Below are positions 1-6,157 of a DNA stretch of 19,082 nt, piece after piece. A program made the translations under genes and the position numbers. Source of the DNA: CAYPLH01 sp964411505 (lineage in GTDB: Bacteria > Bacillota > Clostridia > CAYPLH01 > DUMO01); NCBI GenBank assembly GCA_964411505.1, contig CAYPLH010000068.1, positions 1-19,082 of the forward strand, written 5' to 3'. A model generated the notes under the pieces. That model saw nothing but the letters and a program-made list of their open reading frames with translations, had not been told where the DNA came from and ran no database searches. Every line of letters starts with the position of its first letter. Positions within the stretch are counted from its first letter, which is position 1.

Positions 1-186
1 CTATTATCAATGAATACAGAGGTTTTATTTTGATTCCACTGTTAAAGTCGAGATTTTTGGTTTGAGTCGTAAATTCTATAGGAAGCTCGCAGCTAAGCGG
101 ATCACTTTTTGTTACATTAAAAACAGATTGAGGATCTCCAAAATGTTTTATCAGCATTCTATGGAGTGCCTTCAATCTTATAGTTA
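1..186 (-). pseudogene. Possible DprA-like N-terminal fragment at window edge
   Basis: Reading the minus strand from 186 to the window edge gives an open frame directly after an in-frame stop at 187-189. It contains LKALHRMLIKHFGDPQSVF, then a polar stretch and NSGIKIKPLYS. The K-HFG-P--VF pattern resembles the helix-hairpin-helix segment before the Rossmann domain of DprA/Smf, the RecA loader of natural transformation. An ATG lies at 155-157, but no good ribosome binding site precedes it. The frame is open at position 1, so a truncated gene and a gene continuing beyond the window cannot be told apart. The family match is by eye and weak. Confidence 0.3.
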
Positions 187-197
187 ATTAATACTGT

Positions 198-1070
198 TTA
201 TTTTTTCTTCACTGGTATCCAGATTTCACTTCGGTATTTCGGGTTTGACGTGTCTTTACTTTCATTCCATAATATTTCAGGTCCGTCAACTGACTCGTAT
301 CCATATGATGGGAACCATTCTGAGTAAACTCTTCCCCATATGTTTTGTAGTGTTTCAGGGAACGGTCCAATTGATTCGAACACAGCCCACGTATGAGTTG
401 TAACTTCTAATGTATCAAATCCATCAATATCGTTTCTTGAAGTTGCTACTCCAATGTAATGGTCCAGTTCTCCTTTCTCCTCCATTCTTCCCTCAGAGAA
501 ATTAGCAGAAGCACTAATAATCCCTGTTGGTTCGACATTGGATAAGGCTTTTAATCTCGCTATAGCTTCTGGTGTTAGCAATTCATACATTTTAGCAATC
601 TCTGGATTTACTCCATTAAAAATGATGGGGACTCTTTTCTTAAAGCCTACCAGTTTAAACGGTTCCTTCTCAACAATTCGATAATTCATTACGCATCCTC
701 CTTGAATAGATAGTTGGAAGGTCATTCTCGGATACGCTTTTATTCTCGCACACTCACTTCTTGCTTCAGAAGGTAAAATACCATGCATAACATGAAAAGC
801 ACGTGAAAAAGAATCAGCAGATCCATATCCATATTTCACAGCAACATCGATTATTTTCAAATCGGAATTTTTTAATTCCAGTGCTGCCAATGTTAGCCTT
901 CTTCTTCGTACATAATCAGATAAACTTATGCCGGAAAGAAAAGAAAACATGCGTTTAAAATGATACTCCGAAGATAATGCTATTTTTGCTAACTGGTTAA
1001 AATCAATATCCTCCGTTAAGTGCTCTTCAATATATGAGAGTGCATTATTAAAACTACTTAATGAATCCAT
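198..1070 (-). CDS. AraC-family regulator with GyrI-like effector domain
   Basis: This is a two-domain transcription factor of 290 residues. Residues 1-100 form the AraC/XylS double helix-turn-helix; the second helix-turn-helix includes IIDVAVKYGYGSADSFSRAF, the typical family signature. From about residue 128 (MNYRIVEKEPFKLVGFKKRV) to the end lies a GyrI-like/SOUL-type small-molecule-binding domain, as in Rob and BmrR-type multidrug-sensing regulators. The start at 1070 is preferred over an ATG 24 bases upstream because AAAGGAGGT sits just before it. A promoter and a palindrome lie upstream. The downstream neighbour is only a fragment, so no target operon is apparent. It probably senses a hydrophobic or cationic drug-like ligand, inferred from the domain pairing only. 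Confidence 0.9.
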   Translation of the reverse strand: MDSLSSFNNALSYIEEHLTEDIDFNQLAKIALSSEYHFKRMFSFLSGISLSDYVRRRRLTLAALELKNSDLKIIDVAVKYGYGSADSFSRAFHVMHGILPSEARSECARIKAYPRMTFQLSIQGGCVMNYRIVEKEPFKLVGFKKRVPIIFNGVNPEIAKMYELLTPEAIARLKALSNVEPTGIISASANFSEGRMEEKGELDHYIGVATSRNDIDGFDTLEVTTHTWAVFESIGPFPETLQNIWGRVYSEWFPSYGYESVDGPEILWNESKDTSNPKYRSEIWIPVKKK

Positions 1071-1128
1071 ACGATGACCTCCTTTCAACAACAATAATAT
1101 CAGAGGATGTAATTACTCATCCGACAAT

Positions 1129-1138
1129 CTGTGCACAG
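1129..1138. promoter_or_regulatory. CTGTGCACAG palindrome in AraC-gene leader
   Basis: A perfect 10-base palindrome, extended to 16 bases with one mismatched pair (AA-N-CTGTGCACAG-N-TT). It lies between the promoter and the start codon of the AraC-family gene, where a repressor or autoregulator could act. No binding protein can be assigned. Confidence 0.35.
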
Positions 1139-1161
1139 TTTAGTCGATTTACCTTATGATC

Positions 1162-1191
1162 ATTATATCCATTCAGGGATAACTTCATCAA
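1162..1191 (-). promoter_or_regulatory. Sigma-A promoter for the AraC-family gene
   Basis: On the minus strand TTGATG (1186-1191) and TATAAT (1162-1167) are separated by 18 bases, giving a leader of about 85 bases before the start at 1070. Both hexamers are close to consensus. The promoter overlaps the region just past the stop of the decayed acetyltransferase. Confidence 0.6.
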
Positions 1192-1194
1192 TTC

Positions 1195-1538
1195 TTATTC
1201 AGAAAACTCTTTACTATAAATCACAGTTCCTGAAATGTCTTCAATGTCTCCATCTCCAAGTTCTAGTGCCATAAAAACCTCGTCTGGCGCATCGAATGGG
1301 GTTTTAATCCCCATGTACTTGCGGGTTTAAATCCAAATCGCGGATAATATTTATTATACCCGAGAACAGTTGCTGAATTGAAACCTATTTCTTTTGCCGT
1401 CTTTAAACTTTTACTGATTAATTCACTACCTATACCTTTATTCTGATGTTCTGGTACTACAGAAGCTGGTGCTAATGCCAATGAGTCATATATACTTCCC
1501 TCATTTTCTATGAGTAACTTTGTAAGCATTATATGCCA
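1195..1538 (-). pseudogene. GNAT acetyltransferase, 5'-truncated and frameshifted
   Basis: The minus strand encodes the core and C-terminus of a GNAT N-acetyltransferase. Visible are LALAPASVVPEHQNKGIGSE with the acetyl-CoA-binding Q-x-x-G-I-G loop, then VLGYNKYYPRFGFKPAS. At about 1310 the frame breaks: the original frame reads only LKPHSMRQTRFLWH and stops, while the +1 frame continues correctly as GIKTPFDAPDEVFMALEL and ends in VIYSKEFSE with a stop at 1195-1197. One missing G in a G run (TGGGGATT) explains this. At the 5' end the frame reads VWHIML, matching the usual family interior (V-G-H-I-M), so roughly the first 50 residues are gone and the next fragment adjoins directly. A sequencing error could explain the frameshift but not the missing N-terminus. 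Confidence 0.75.
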
Positions 1539-1723
1539 TACAATATATGGCTAAGTACATTAGTAGCTTGGATAGTTTGACATAGGTAAATAGAGCCTTG
1601 TGGATACAACTTAAAACGGCCGTCCTCCTGCCAAGTGCTGAATATTAGTTCAGTTGCTTCTTTTAGTATCGGATCTATAGGTTCCCTGCCTAATTCCAAT
1701 AAGTACATTACGCACTCCTGAGT
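1529..1723 (-). pseudogene. Prenyltransferase/terpene-cyclase-like toroid fragment
   Basis: A 64-codon minus-strand frame bounded by an in-frame TAG (1724-1726) reads TQECVMYLLELGREP, then STWQEDGRFKLYPQGSIYLC and QTIQATNVLSHILY. This repetitive alpha-helical pattern resembles clostridial proteins annotated as prenyltransferase/squalene-cyclase-like or, misleadingly, nitrogen-fixation NifH. They have alpha-alpha toroid folds. It is an interior piece without start or C-terminus, and its TAA overlaps the first ATG of the acetyltransferase remnant (TAATG). The family call is from recall of sequence style and is moderate. Confidence 0.45.
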
Positions 1724-1743
1724 CTAGAACGGCGAACCTTTTA

Positions 1744-2481
1744 TTATTCTCTTTCCCTTAAAATCTTTTTAAAAATCTCTTGCGTTTCATCTGCATCTTT
1801 AAAATTAAAGATCGTAATCCCGTCCTCTGTTTCAAGAAAAATAAAGGGAGGTGTTTCTGTATTAACGAATAATTTCACTGAACCCAGTTCTTTTGTTCTG
1901 AAATGCCCCTTCAAATTCGAACCCAAAGCTGAACCATTGGCACGCATTTCAATAGTGGGTAATTCTTCGATCAACTTTACAGTCTCAATGGACTCCCAGG
2001 TATAAACATCACCATACATGCCATGGATTTCTATGCCTTCTTCAAGAAAAGTCACCTTGGTTGATTGGGATGAAAAAAACATCAGAACAGCAACGAAGAT
2101 TAATGTGACAACGGCTATAGCTGCCGGTAAAACTAATTGCTTCCCTGCCCCTTTCCGGAGCTTCCCATCTTTATCATAAATATTCTCATCATACTTTTGA
2201 GCCTTGATTAATAAATAAACTGTTGAAATAACAAAAAATACAATAGCCGGTGCCTGAACTGGTTTTAATCCCAAAGCCTGCAGCACACCCATTATGATGA
2301 AAACTCCACCGTTTACATATGAATATATCCCCATCAAACTACTAAGACCTGCTATGTCGACGTTGGCCTTTTTAGCTTTTGACATGGTATTATAACCTGA
2401 GATTAGAAAGTACCATTTAAATACATGAACCGCCAACCCTATGGAGATAAAGAAAATGCCTAAAATTATATAAAACCACAT
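1744..2481 (-). CDS. DUF3784 membrane protein with PH-like C-terminal domain
   Basis: A 245-residue membrane protein. Residues 1-95 match the DUF3784 pattern: an N-terminal transmembrane helix, the signature LISGYNTMSKAKKANVD, then two more helices (about 52-70 and 78-92). A fourth helix lies at about 118-137 (VLPAAIAVVTLIFVAVLMFF). The C-terminal 105 residues (TKVTFLEEGIEIHGMYGDVY onward) alternate beta strands and end in an amphipathic helix, like bacterial PH domains, and probably face the cytoplasm. The ribosome binding site is AGGAGG eight bases before the ATG. A consensus promoter and a perfect inverted repeat lie upstream. Cellular role is unknown; no partner gene is adjacent. Confidence 0.8.
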   Translation of the reverse strand: MWFYIILGIFFISIGLAVHVFKWYFLISGYNTMSKAKKANVDIAGLSSLMGIYSYVNGGVFIIMGVLQALGLKPVQAPAIVFFVISTVYLLIKAQKYDENIYDKDGKLRKGAGKQLVLPAAIAVVTLIFVAVLMFFSSQSTKVTFLEEGIEIHGMYGDVYTWESIETVKLIEELPTIEMRANGSALGSNLKGHFRTKELGSVKLFVNTETPPFIFLETEDGITIFNFKDADETQEIFKKILRERE

Positions 2482-2538
2482 GTTAAACCTCCTGTGTCAT
2501 TCTCCCGAAACACTTGGTCATGATGAATTACCTACTTT

Positions 2539-2563
2539 GTTAATATAATTGTTATATATTAAC
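2539..2563. promoter_or_regulatory. Operator-like inverted repeat GTTAATATA-N7-TATATTAAC
   Basis: Perfect 9-base arms at 2539-2547 and 2555-2563 with a 7-base spacer. The repeat lies immediately downstream of the -10 box of the DUF3784 promoter, spanning roughly +4 to +28, as expected for a repressor roadblock. The cognate regulator is not identifiable. Confidence 0.55.
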
Positions 2564-2573
2564 GTTCGTTTAT

Positions 2574-2603
2574 ATTATAATGCCCCCTTAGCCCGTATGT
2601 CAA
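2574..2603 (-). promoter_or_regulatory. Strong sigma-A promoter for the DUF3784 gene
   Basis: On the minus strand TTGACA (2598-2603) and TATAAT (2574-2579) are separated by 18 bases; both are perfect consensus hexamers. The -35 box adjoins the start of the IstB tail remnant on the opposite strand, so the promoter sits at an insertion-element scar. Confidence 0.75.
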
Positions 2604-2607
2604 TCTG

Positions 2608-2718
2608 GCCATTACAACAGCAATTCTAGATCGGATCGTGCATAAATGTGAAGTAATAACCATGGATGGTGATAGCTACAGATTGAAACACCGCAAAACC
2701 ATATTTGACAGAATATAG
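2608..2718 (+). pseudogene. IS21-family IstB ATPase C-terminal fragment
   Basis: The plus strand reads AITTAILDRIVHKCEVI, then MDGDSYRLKHRKTIF and a stop at 2716-2718. This is the characteristic C-terminus of IstB/IS21-type helper ATPases (ILDR-h-H-c-Evi-n--G-SYR-K). Everything upstream of residue 1 of this piece is unrelated, so only about 35 of about 250 residues remain. It marks a former IS21-family insertion; no istA was found. Confidence 0.7.
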
Positions 2719-2836
2719 GTGTAAAAATTATTGACCGAAAACTGTAAAAAGGTACTTGACATATACAACAAACAGAGTTTATCAATTTGGAGAACTGTAT
2801 CAACTGAAACAATTTTGGGATTTTCGAACACCATTT

Positions 2837-3106
2837 TCACCATCCCAACAGTGGCTGGTCATATTTGAACAGCACTTCATTAATTTCAAAAATGTCATAC
2901 TTACCGCTAATGATGAAGTATTCGATAATCACATCAAATTTCTGGCTGTGTGATAGCGCATATCCCGCTCGCTCTAGAAGGTCGTCGGTTTCGTCAAGAT
3001 TTAGTTCCAGCGCTACTGCAAGGGCAACGGCGGTACGCTTGCTCGGCATATATCCCTTGCCTGTCCTTATTTTCGAGAACAGTTTTCTGTCCCGGAAGAG
3101 CCTCAT
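2837..3106 (-). pseudogene. XRE-like helix-turn-helix protein, C-terminal part
   Basis: The frame contains DRKLFSKIRTGKGYMPSKRT, then ALELNLDETDDLLERAGYAL and KFDVIIEYFI, ending in FKYDQPLLGW. This matches the C-terminal half of a clostridial family of small XRE-like proteins, also found as C-terminal domains of macro-domain proteins, in which the helix-turn-helix precedes a short helical tail. The normal N-terminal helices are missing: upstream of the RDRK segment the DNA belongs, in another frame, to the adjoining DUF5655-like fragment. The nominal ATG at 3106 is therefore probably an accident of the junction, with no proper ribosome binding site. Confidence 0.6.
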
Positions 3107-3311
3107 CGATATAAATATCCGGCCGGTTTTTCATCTTACGGATCGGTAGCCATACAAACGCAAATTGATGCTTGTTGGAAAAAGTGATCTGTGATTTTTG
3201 AATCTTTATCTGAACGTCAGGATATTCAGCTAAGACTTTTTCTGCAAACATTTTATACAATGGTAATGCTTGCGGTATTTTATCAAAAAATGAATCCGTT
3301 TTTATATCCAT
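2994..3311 (-). pseudogene. DUF5655-like protein, N-terminal part, fused out of frame
   Basis: The first 67 codons read IPQALPLYKMFAEKVLAEYP, then VQIKIQKSQITFSNKHQFAF and VWLPIRKMKNRPDIYI. This resembles the N-terminal two-thirds of DUF5655-type small proteins (usually about 110-120 residues). After PDIYI (around 3110) the frame runs into an out-of-frame copy of the XRE-like tail (EALPGQKTVLENKDRQ), which explains the nonsense C-terminus. A GGTGAAAATAG precedes the ATG, so translation may still start. The family name is from recall and moderately sure; the chimeric nature is directly visible because two good protein signatures meet in different frames. Confidence 0.5.
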
Positions 3312-3451
3312 CTATTTTCACCACTTATAAATTAAATATGTCGAACTGCCATCTACCATTGACATAAGTTCATCTGTTCAATATCACTGCTAACAAAGAT
3401 CAATGAATATTTCGAATATGTTGATTAGCCTATTTGATAACTTATTAAACA

Positions 3452-3511
3452 AACATCCAATCTGACCACACAACCTCGCGAAAATCTAAAAAAACATCTA
3501 ACCTGACCACA
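3452..3511. repeat. Two 18-base imperfect repeats, period 41
   Basis: ACATCCAATCTGACCACA (3453-3470) and ACATCTAACCTGACCACA (3494-3511) recur at a 41-base interval, differing at two positions. A further exact 17-base copy, AAACATCCAATCTGACC, lies at 8594-8610. Given the IstB remnant at 2608-2718, multiple terminal repeats of an IS21-family element are the best explanation, but no complete element end could be defined. Confidence 0.45.
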
Positions 3512-3541
3512 TCTATTGGTAAGTTTTTGTGTTTCATAGCA

Positions 3542-4165
3542 TCATGCCTTACGAATTGGGTGTCTAAGTACCGTTTTTAATTTCGCGGGTGCTGATTTGC
3601 GTGGGTCGGAAATGTATATCTCGTGATGGCGGCGAATGTCGTTGATATCAAGAACATAGCCGTTTTCAATGGCAAATCCGTCAAGCGCCGCTACCGTTGC
3701 TGGTTCATCGTCATACGAACCGATGTGCATAACCTGCACACATAGCCCTTCGGTAATTGTTTCAAGTTTCGCCTTTGATGTGTCAAGATTCGTTTTTTTC
3801 TTTGCCAAAGCAACCTTTGCAGCTTCAAAAATATCTGCTGTTACAAAATCCGGTTGCCGAATCATCATCGTCCATATAAATTTGCCTTTGTCACTTATTG
3901 AAGCTCCACCACCTCTGAAATCATCGTCTACGCTCCAGAGTCCTTCAAGCGGCAGAACAACATATTCAAGGATTGATTTGCTGCCCATCTTGATGCTATA
4001 GGAAAGCCCATACAGCAGTTCAACCGCTGTTGCATATTCATCACTTGTATTCGGATCACCTTTCCCTTCAACGGTGATAAATGTCATTCGGGGCACGTCT
4101 ATAACAGACGGCGTGGTCTTTAGTAAATATAGTTCCTTTTGTGTTTTCTTATAGTCAATCGCCAT
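3542..4165 (-). CDS. GyrI-like small-molecule-binding domain protein
   Basis: A 207-residue stand-alone GyrI-like protein without a DNA-binding domain. It starts with MAIDYKKTQKELYLLKTTPS, then VIDVPRMTFITVEGKGDPN, the usual N-terminus of this family (effector-binding GyrI-like, YdhR/YoaZ type). The repeated beta-alpha-beta-beta halves end at LKTVLRHPIRKA. Such proteins bind or hydrolyse hydrophobic small molecules, or act as ligand sinks near multidrug regulators. Its ribosome binding site (GAGGT) lies inside the last codons of the truncated BlaI/MecI gene upstream, so the two are translationally coupled. Confidence 0.85.
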   Translation of the reverse strand: MAIDYKKTQKELYLLKTTPSVIDVPRMTFITVEGKGDPNTSDEYATAVELLYGLSYSIKMGSKSILEYVVLPLEGLWSVDDDFRGGGASISDKGKFIWTMMIRQPDFVTADIFEAAKVALAKKKTNLDTSKAKLETITEGLCVQVMHIGSYDDEPATVAALDGFAIENGYVLDINDIRRHHEIYISDPRKSAPAKLKTVLRHPIRKA

Positions 4166-4283
4166 TATATGACCTCATTTCTTTTTCAATAAGCTTCACA
4201 AGGTCGCCGGAACCAATAGGCTCGTTCTGCCAGATTAACTCTGCAAATTTCTCTTCAGTTTCTGCTAGTTTATAATAATTCAT
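4155..4283 (-). pseudogene. Truncated BlaI/MecI-type repressor (42 codons)
   Basis: The minus strand encodes MNYYKLAETEEKFAELIW, then QNEPIGSGDLVKLIEKEM, the first helices of a BlaI/MecI/CopY winged-helix repressor. The recognition helix and dimerisation tail that should follow are absent; the frame ends RSYNGD and stops four codons into the next gene. It has a purine-rich GGGGGG ribosome binding site. Loss of the recognition helix means it cannot act as a repressor. The fusion places the GyrI-like gene directly under the old BlaI control region. Confidence 0.7.
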
Positions 4284-4306
4284 GATAACCCCCCTTGGTC
4301 TATACA

Positions 4307-4334
4307 ATATCGACTTTACATTATAAGTCTATAC
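4307..4334. promoter_or_regulatory. BlaI-type operator dyad upstream of truncated blaI
   Basis: Arms ATATCGACTT (4307-4316) and AAGTCTATAC (4325-4334) are separated by 8 bases and complement each other at 8 of 10 positions; the spacer contains TACA/TTAT. This fits an autoregulatory BlaI/MecI-type operator. A TTGACA on the minus strand lies at 4349-4354, and TATAAT-like sequence lies inside the dyad at 4320-4325; their 23-base spacing is too long for a standard promoter, so the exact promoter is uncertain. Confidence 0.45.
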
Positions 4335-4571
4335 TCAATAAACCAAATTGTCAATTGCGTTTAACACCCTAGATTTTAAAGTTTTTTATTATAATATTTT
4401 TTATTTTACCATAAGATAGTACAAGTTGAAACCTATTAAAGTATTGAACTTCAAAGTGATCCGGCAAGTTTTAGCTGTATTTTTTATTTTATATTCTTTT
4501 TATATCTGCATTATAAAATTGTGTAGAGATTATTAATTGTTTATACTCAAGTTAAAGGTAGGTGTAAAACA
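4335..4571. other. AT-rich intergenic region, divergent control region
   Basis: This stretch separates the minus-strand blaI remnant from the plus-strand lipoprotein. It is very AT-rich with T and A runs around 4380-4510. Plausible -10-like elements for the lipoprotein are present (TATAAAAT near 4513), but no convincing -35 partner. No coding remnant was recognised. Confidence 0.3.
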
Positions 4572-5078
4572 ATGTCCATTTGTAAAAAGTCCATAGTAAT
4601 ACTTTTAATTGCATTTCTGTTTTCAGCAGCTTTATCCGGTTGCGGAGGCAAAGTGGAAATAAGCTCTGAGCCGATTTCTCAGACTATGAAAGCTGCAAGT
4701 GCAGACTATTCAAAATATCTTTCGACTTCTGATTTAGAAAAGGCTACAGGAATTTCGGGGCTCAAGGCTGAGGAAAAGGATCTTACACTGAGATTTTCCG
4801 GCAGTGACGGAGGTGTAGTATACGAGGTCAAATTTTACGGTAAAGATTTCTACGAAAGTGAGGTAGAACGAAACCGCAAATATTATACCGATGTGCAGGG
4901 AGTTGGAGATAAAGCAGCTATATGTTTGCCGGATTCACCTTACAGACTGGTTTTCGCAAAAGGAGAGCACTGCATAATGACGCAAACTCTAGCCAGAAAT
5001 GACGAGGGTAAATATGTAATGAGTGAGGAACAGCTAATTTCTATTGCAAAAACAATTGCATCTAGACTGCCCGAGTAA
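4572..5078 (+). CDS. Lipoprotein of unknown function
   Basis: A 168-residue exported protein. Residues 1-23 form a lipoprotein signal peptide (two lysines, hydrophobic core ILLIAFLFSAA) with lipobox L-S-G-C, so Cys24 would be lipidated and the protein anchored outside the membrane. The mature part has a short flexible linker, then a mixed alpha/beta domain with DYSKYLSTSDLEKATGISGL and YRLVFAKGEHCIMTQTLAR. The first motif resembles domains in small clostridial lipoproteins whose function is not known. AAAGGTAGGTG precedes the ATG. The gene stands alone: the upstream gene diverges, the downstream one converges. Confidence 0.8.
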   Translation: MSICKKSIVILLIAFLFSAALSGCGGKVEISSEPISQTMKAASADYSKYLSTSDLEKATGISGLKAEEKDLTLRFSGSDGGVVYEVKFYGKDFYESEVERNRKYYTDVQGVGDKAAICLPDSPYRLVFAKGEHCIMTQTLARNDEGKYVMSEEQLISIAKTIASRLPE

Positions 5079-5124
5079 TTGGTACTACAGCCTGATTTCG
5101 TCTGATTGCAGGCGTACATGCGAA

Positions 5125-5598
5125 TTACAAAAATTGTGCGTACATGTCTATGTGACCATAGTCAGTAATCCAAACGCCATGCCATTCACCGCCTGATGGA
5201 GCAGTAAGATCTGGAGATTGCAAAAATTCAATGGTTGCCGTCTTTGTGTTGTTATCCCATGCAACGCCAGCACCCAAACTTTCAGCTGCAAATCTGAGTG
5301 GTATCATTGTTCTTCCAGTGTCAGAAAGATATGGAGCGACATCTATACTTTGTTCTGTACCATTTACGCGAACCATTTTTCTCCCAATCCATAACTCAAC
5401 AAAAAGTAAAAGAGGATGAATGATGATGCCGTTTATTTTCTTTGCCGCAATTTTTAAATTGATAATTTTATTATATTGCATCCAAATATCACCATCTTTC
5501 AATTGTCTCAATAGCGGAGTTTTATGTAAAAAACAACAGATTTTCAGCCTTGCAGCAGAACGCCATATAGGCTTTTCGATATTTCTATTTGTTTCCAT
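5125..5598 (-). pseudogene. Chimera: VanW N-terminus fused to copper-amine-oxidase-N repeat
   Basis: From the start at 5598 (GAGGT seven bases upstream) residues 1-62 read ARLKICCFLHKTPLLRQLKD, then WMQYNKIINLKIAAKKINGI and IIHP, the N-terminus of VanW-family proteins just before the usual P-G-E-T-F-S block. That block is missing. After IIHP the frame continues in phase through LLLFVELWIG into MVRVNGTEQSIDVAPYLSD, then TGRTMIPLRFAAESLGAGVA and WDNNTKTATIEF, a Cu_amine_oxidN1 stalk repeat usually found in exported cell-surface proteins. The last 32 residues are unassigned. The product would lack the VanW core and a signal peptide for the stalk domain, so it is probably non-functional; because the join is in frame, a made protein cannot be excluded. 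Confidence 0.65.
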
Positions 5599-5641
5599 AC
5601 CTTTTACCTCTTTCTTTTTTTCCTTAAGTTCCAAGAACTTT

Positions 5642-5845
5642 TCATCTTTTCTTGCTCTCCCCCATCGAAATATCTTTTGTTCCCGTAATTCCATTTTCCT
5701 TTATGAAACTTCTTATATTTTCTAATAGATCAAGTGCATCCAATTGCCCACGATTAGCCAATGTACTTTTTGTCTTTGCATATTTGATTCTCGTACCTTC
5801 GCGAAGAGAGGATAATCCTCTACTCTGTAAATACTCATTTCTTTG
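5642..5845 (-). pseudogene. Unidentified coding remnant with frameshift
   Basis: A 67-codon frame follows directly after an in-frame TGA (5846-5848). It contains SLREGTRIKYAKTKSTLANR, then GQLDALDLLENIRSFIKENG, and ends SMGESKKR. It has no start codon in position. In the next frame the upstream DNA reads KEHALIDGFDKEMSIYRVED, which also looks coding, so a single frame change near 5800 would join the two into one protein piece. I do not recognise the family. It lies between the metallo-hydrolase remnant and the VanW chimera. Confidence 0.4.
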
Positions 5846-5902
5846 TCAAAACCATCAATCAGTGCGTGTTCTTTATATAAAAGACTCCGTAACATTTCCA
5901 GC

Positions 5903-6157
5903 TTATAGCCTTGTACTTTTCTGCGCAGAAATGAAGGGTGCTTCTACAGCAGAAGCATACACCTTTATATTGGCATTCGCTCGTTTCAAGACGGCCGCTG
6001 CTCCCATATGATCGTGATCATGATGGGGCAGCACAAGTCCGGTTAATTGCTCTGTTGACAATCCATGCCCCTGCAACTACTTTTCAAGGATGGGGAGTGC
6101 CCCAATCAAACCACAATCGATAAGCATAATGTTTTGCTTATCCCCCACCTCATTCAT
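5903..6157 (-). pseudogene. Metallo-beta-lactamase-fold hydrolase remnant
   Basis: The frame starts ATGAATGAGGTG, overlapping the stop of the hydrolase upstream, and reads MNEVGDKQNIMLIDCGLIGA. A premature TAG sits at 6077-6079, followed by GLSTEQLTGLVLPHHDHDHM, then GAAAVLKRANANIKVYASAV and a stop at 5903-5905. HHDHDH is the zinc-binding H-x-H-x-D-H motif of the metallo-beta-lactamase superfamily, and IDCG is the preceding strand. The C-terminal half, with the remaining zinc ligands, is missing. The internal stop and truncation make it non-functional unless the stop is a sequencing error. Confidence 0.75.

Noticed and set aside
2612..2812. 66-codon minus-strand ORF
   Set aside because: Antisense shadow of the IstB tail and its flank; no ribosome binding site.
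3452..3511. CRISPR-like repeats
   Set aside because: Only two imperfect copies with a 23-base interval and no further units or cas genes.
5112..5145. GCGTACATG direct repeat as an insertion target duplication
   Set aside because: Two 9-base copies only 25 bases apart with no element between them; probably chance.
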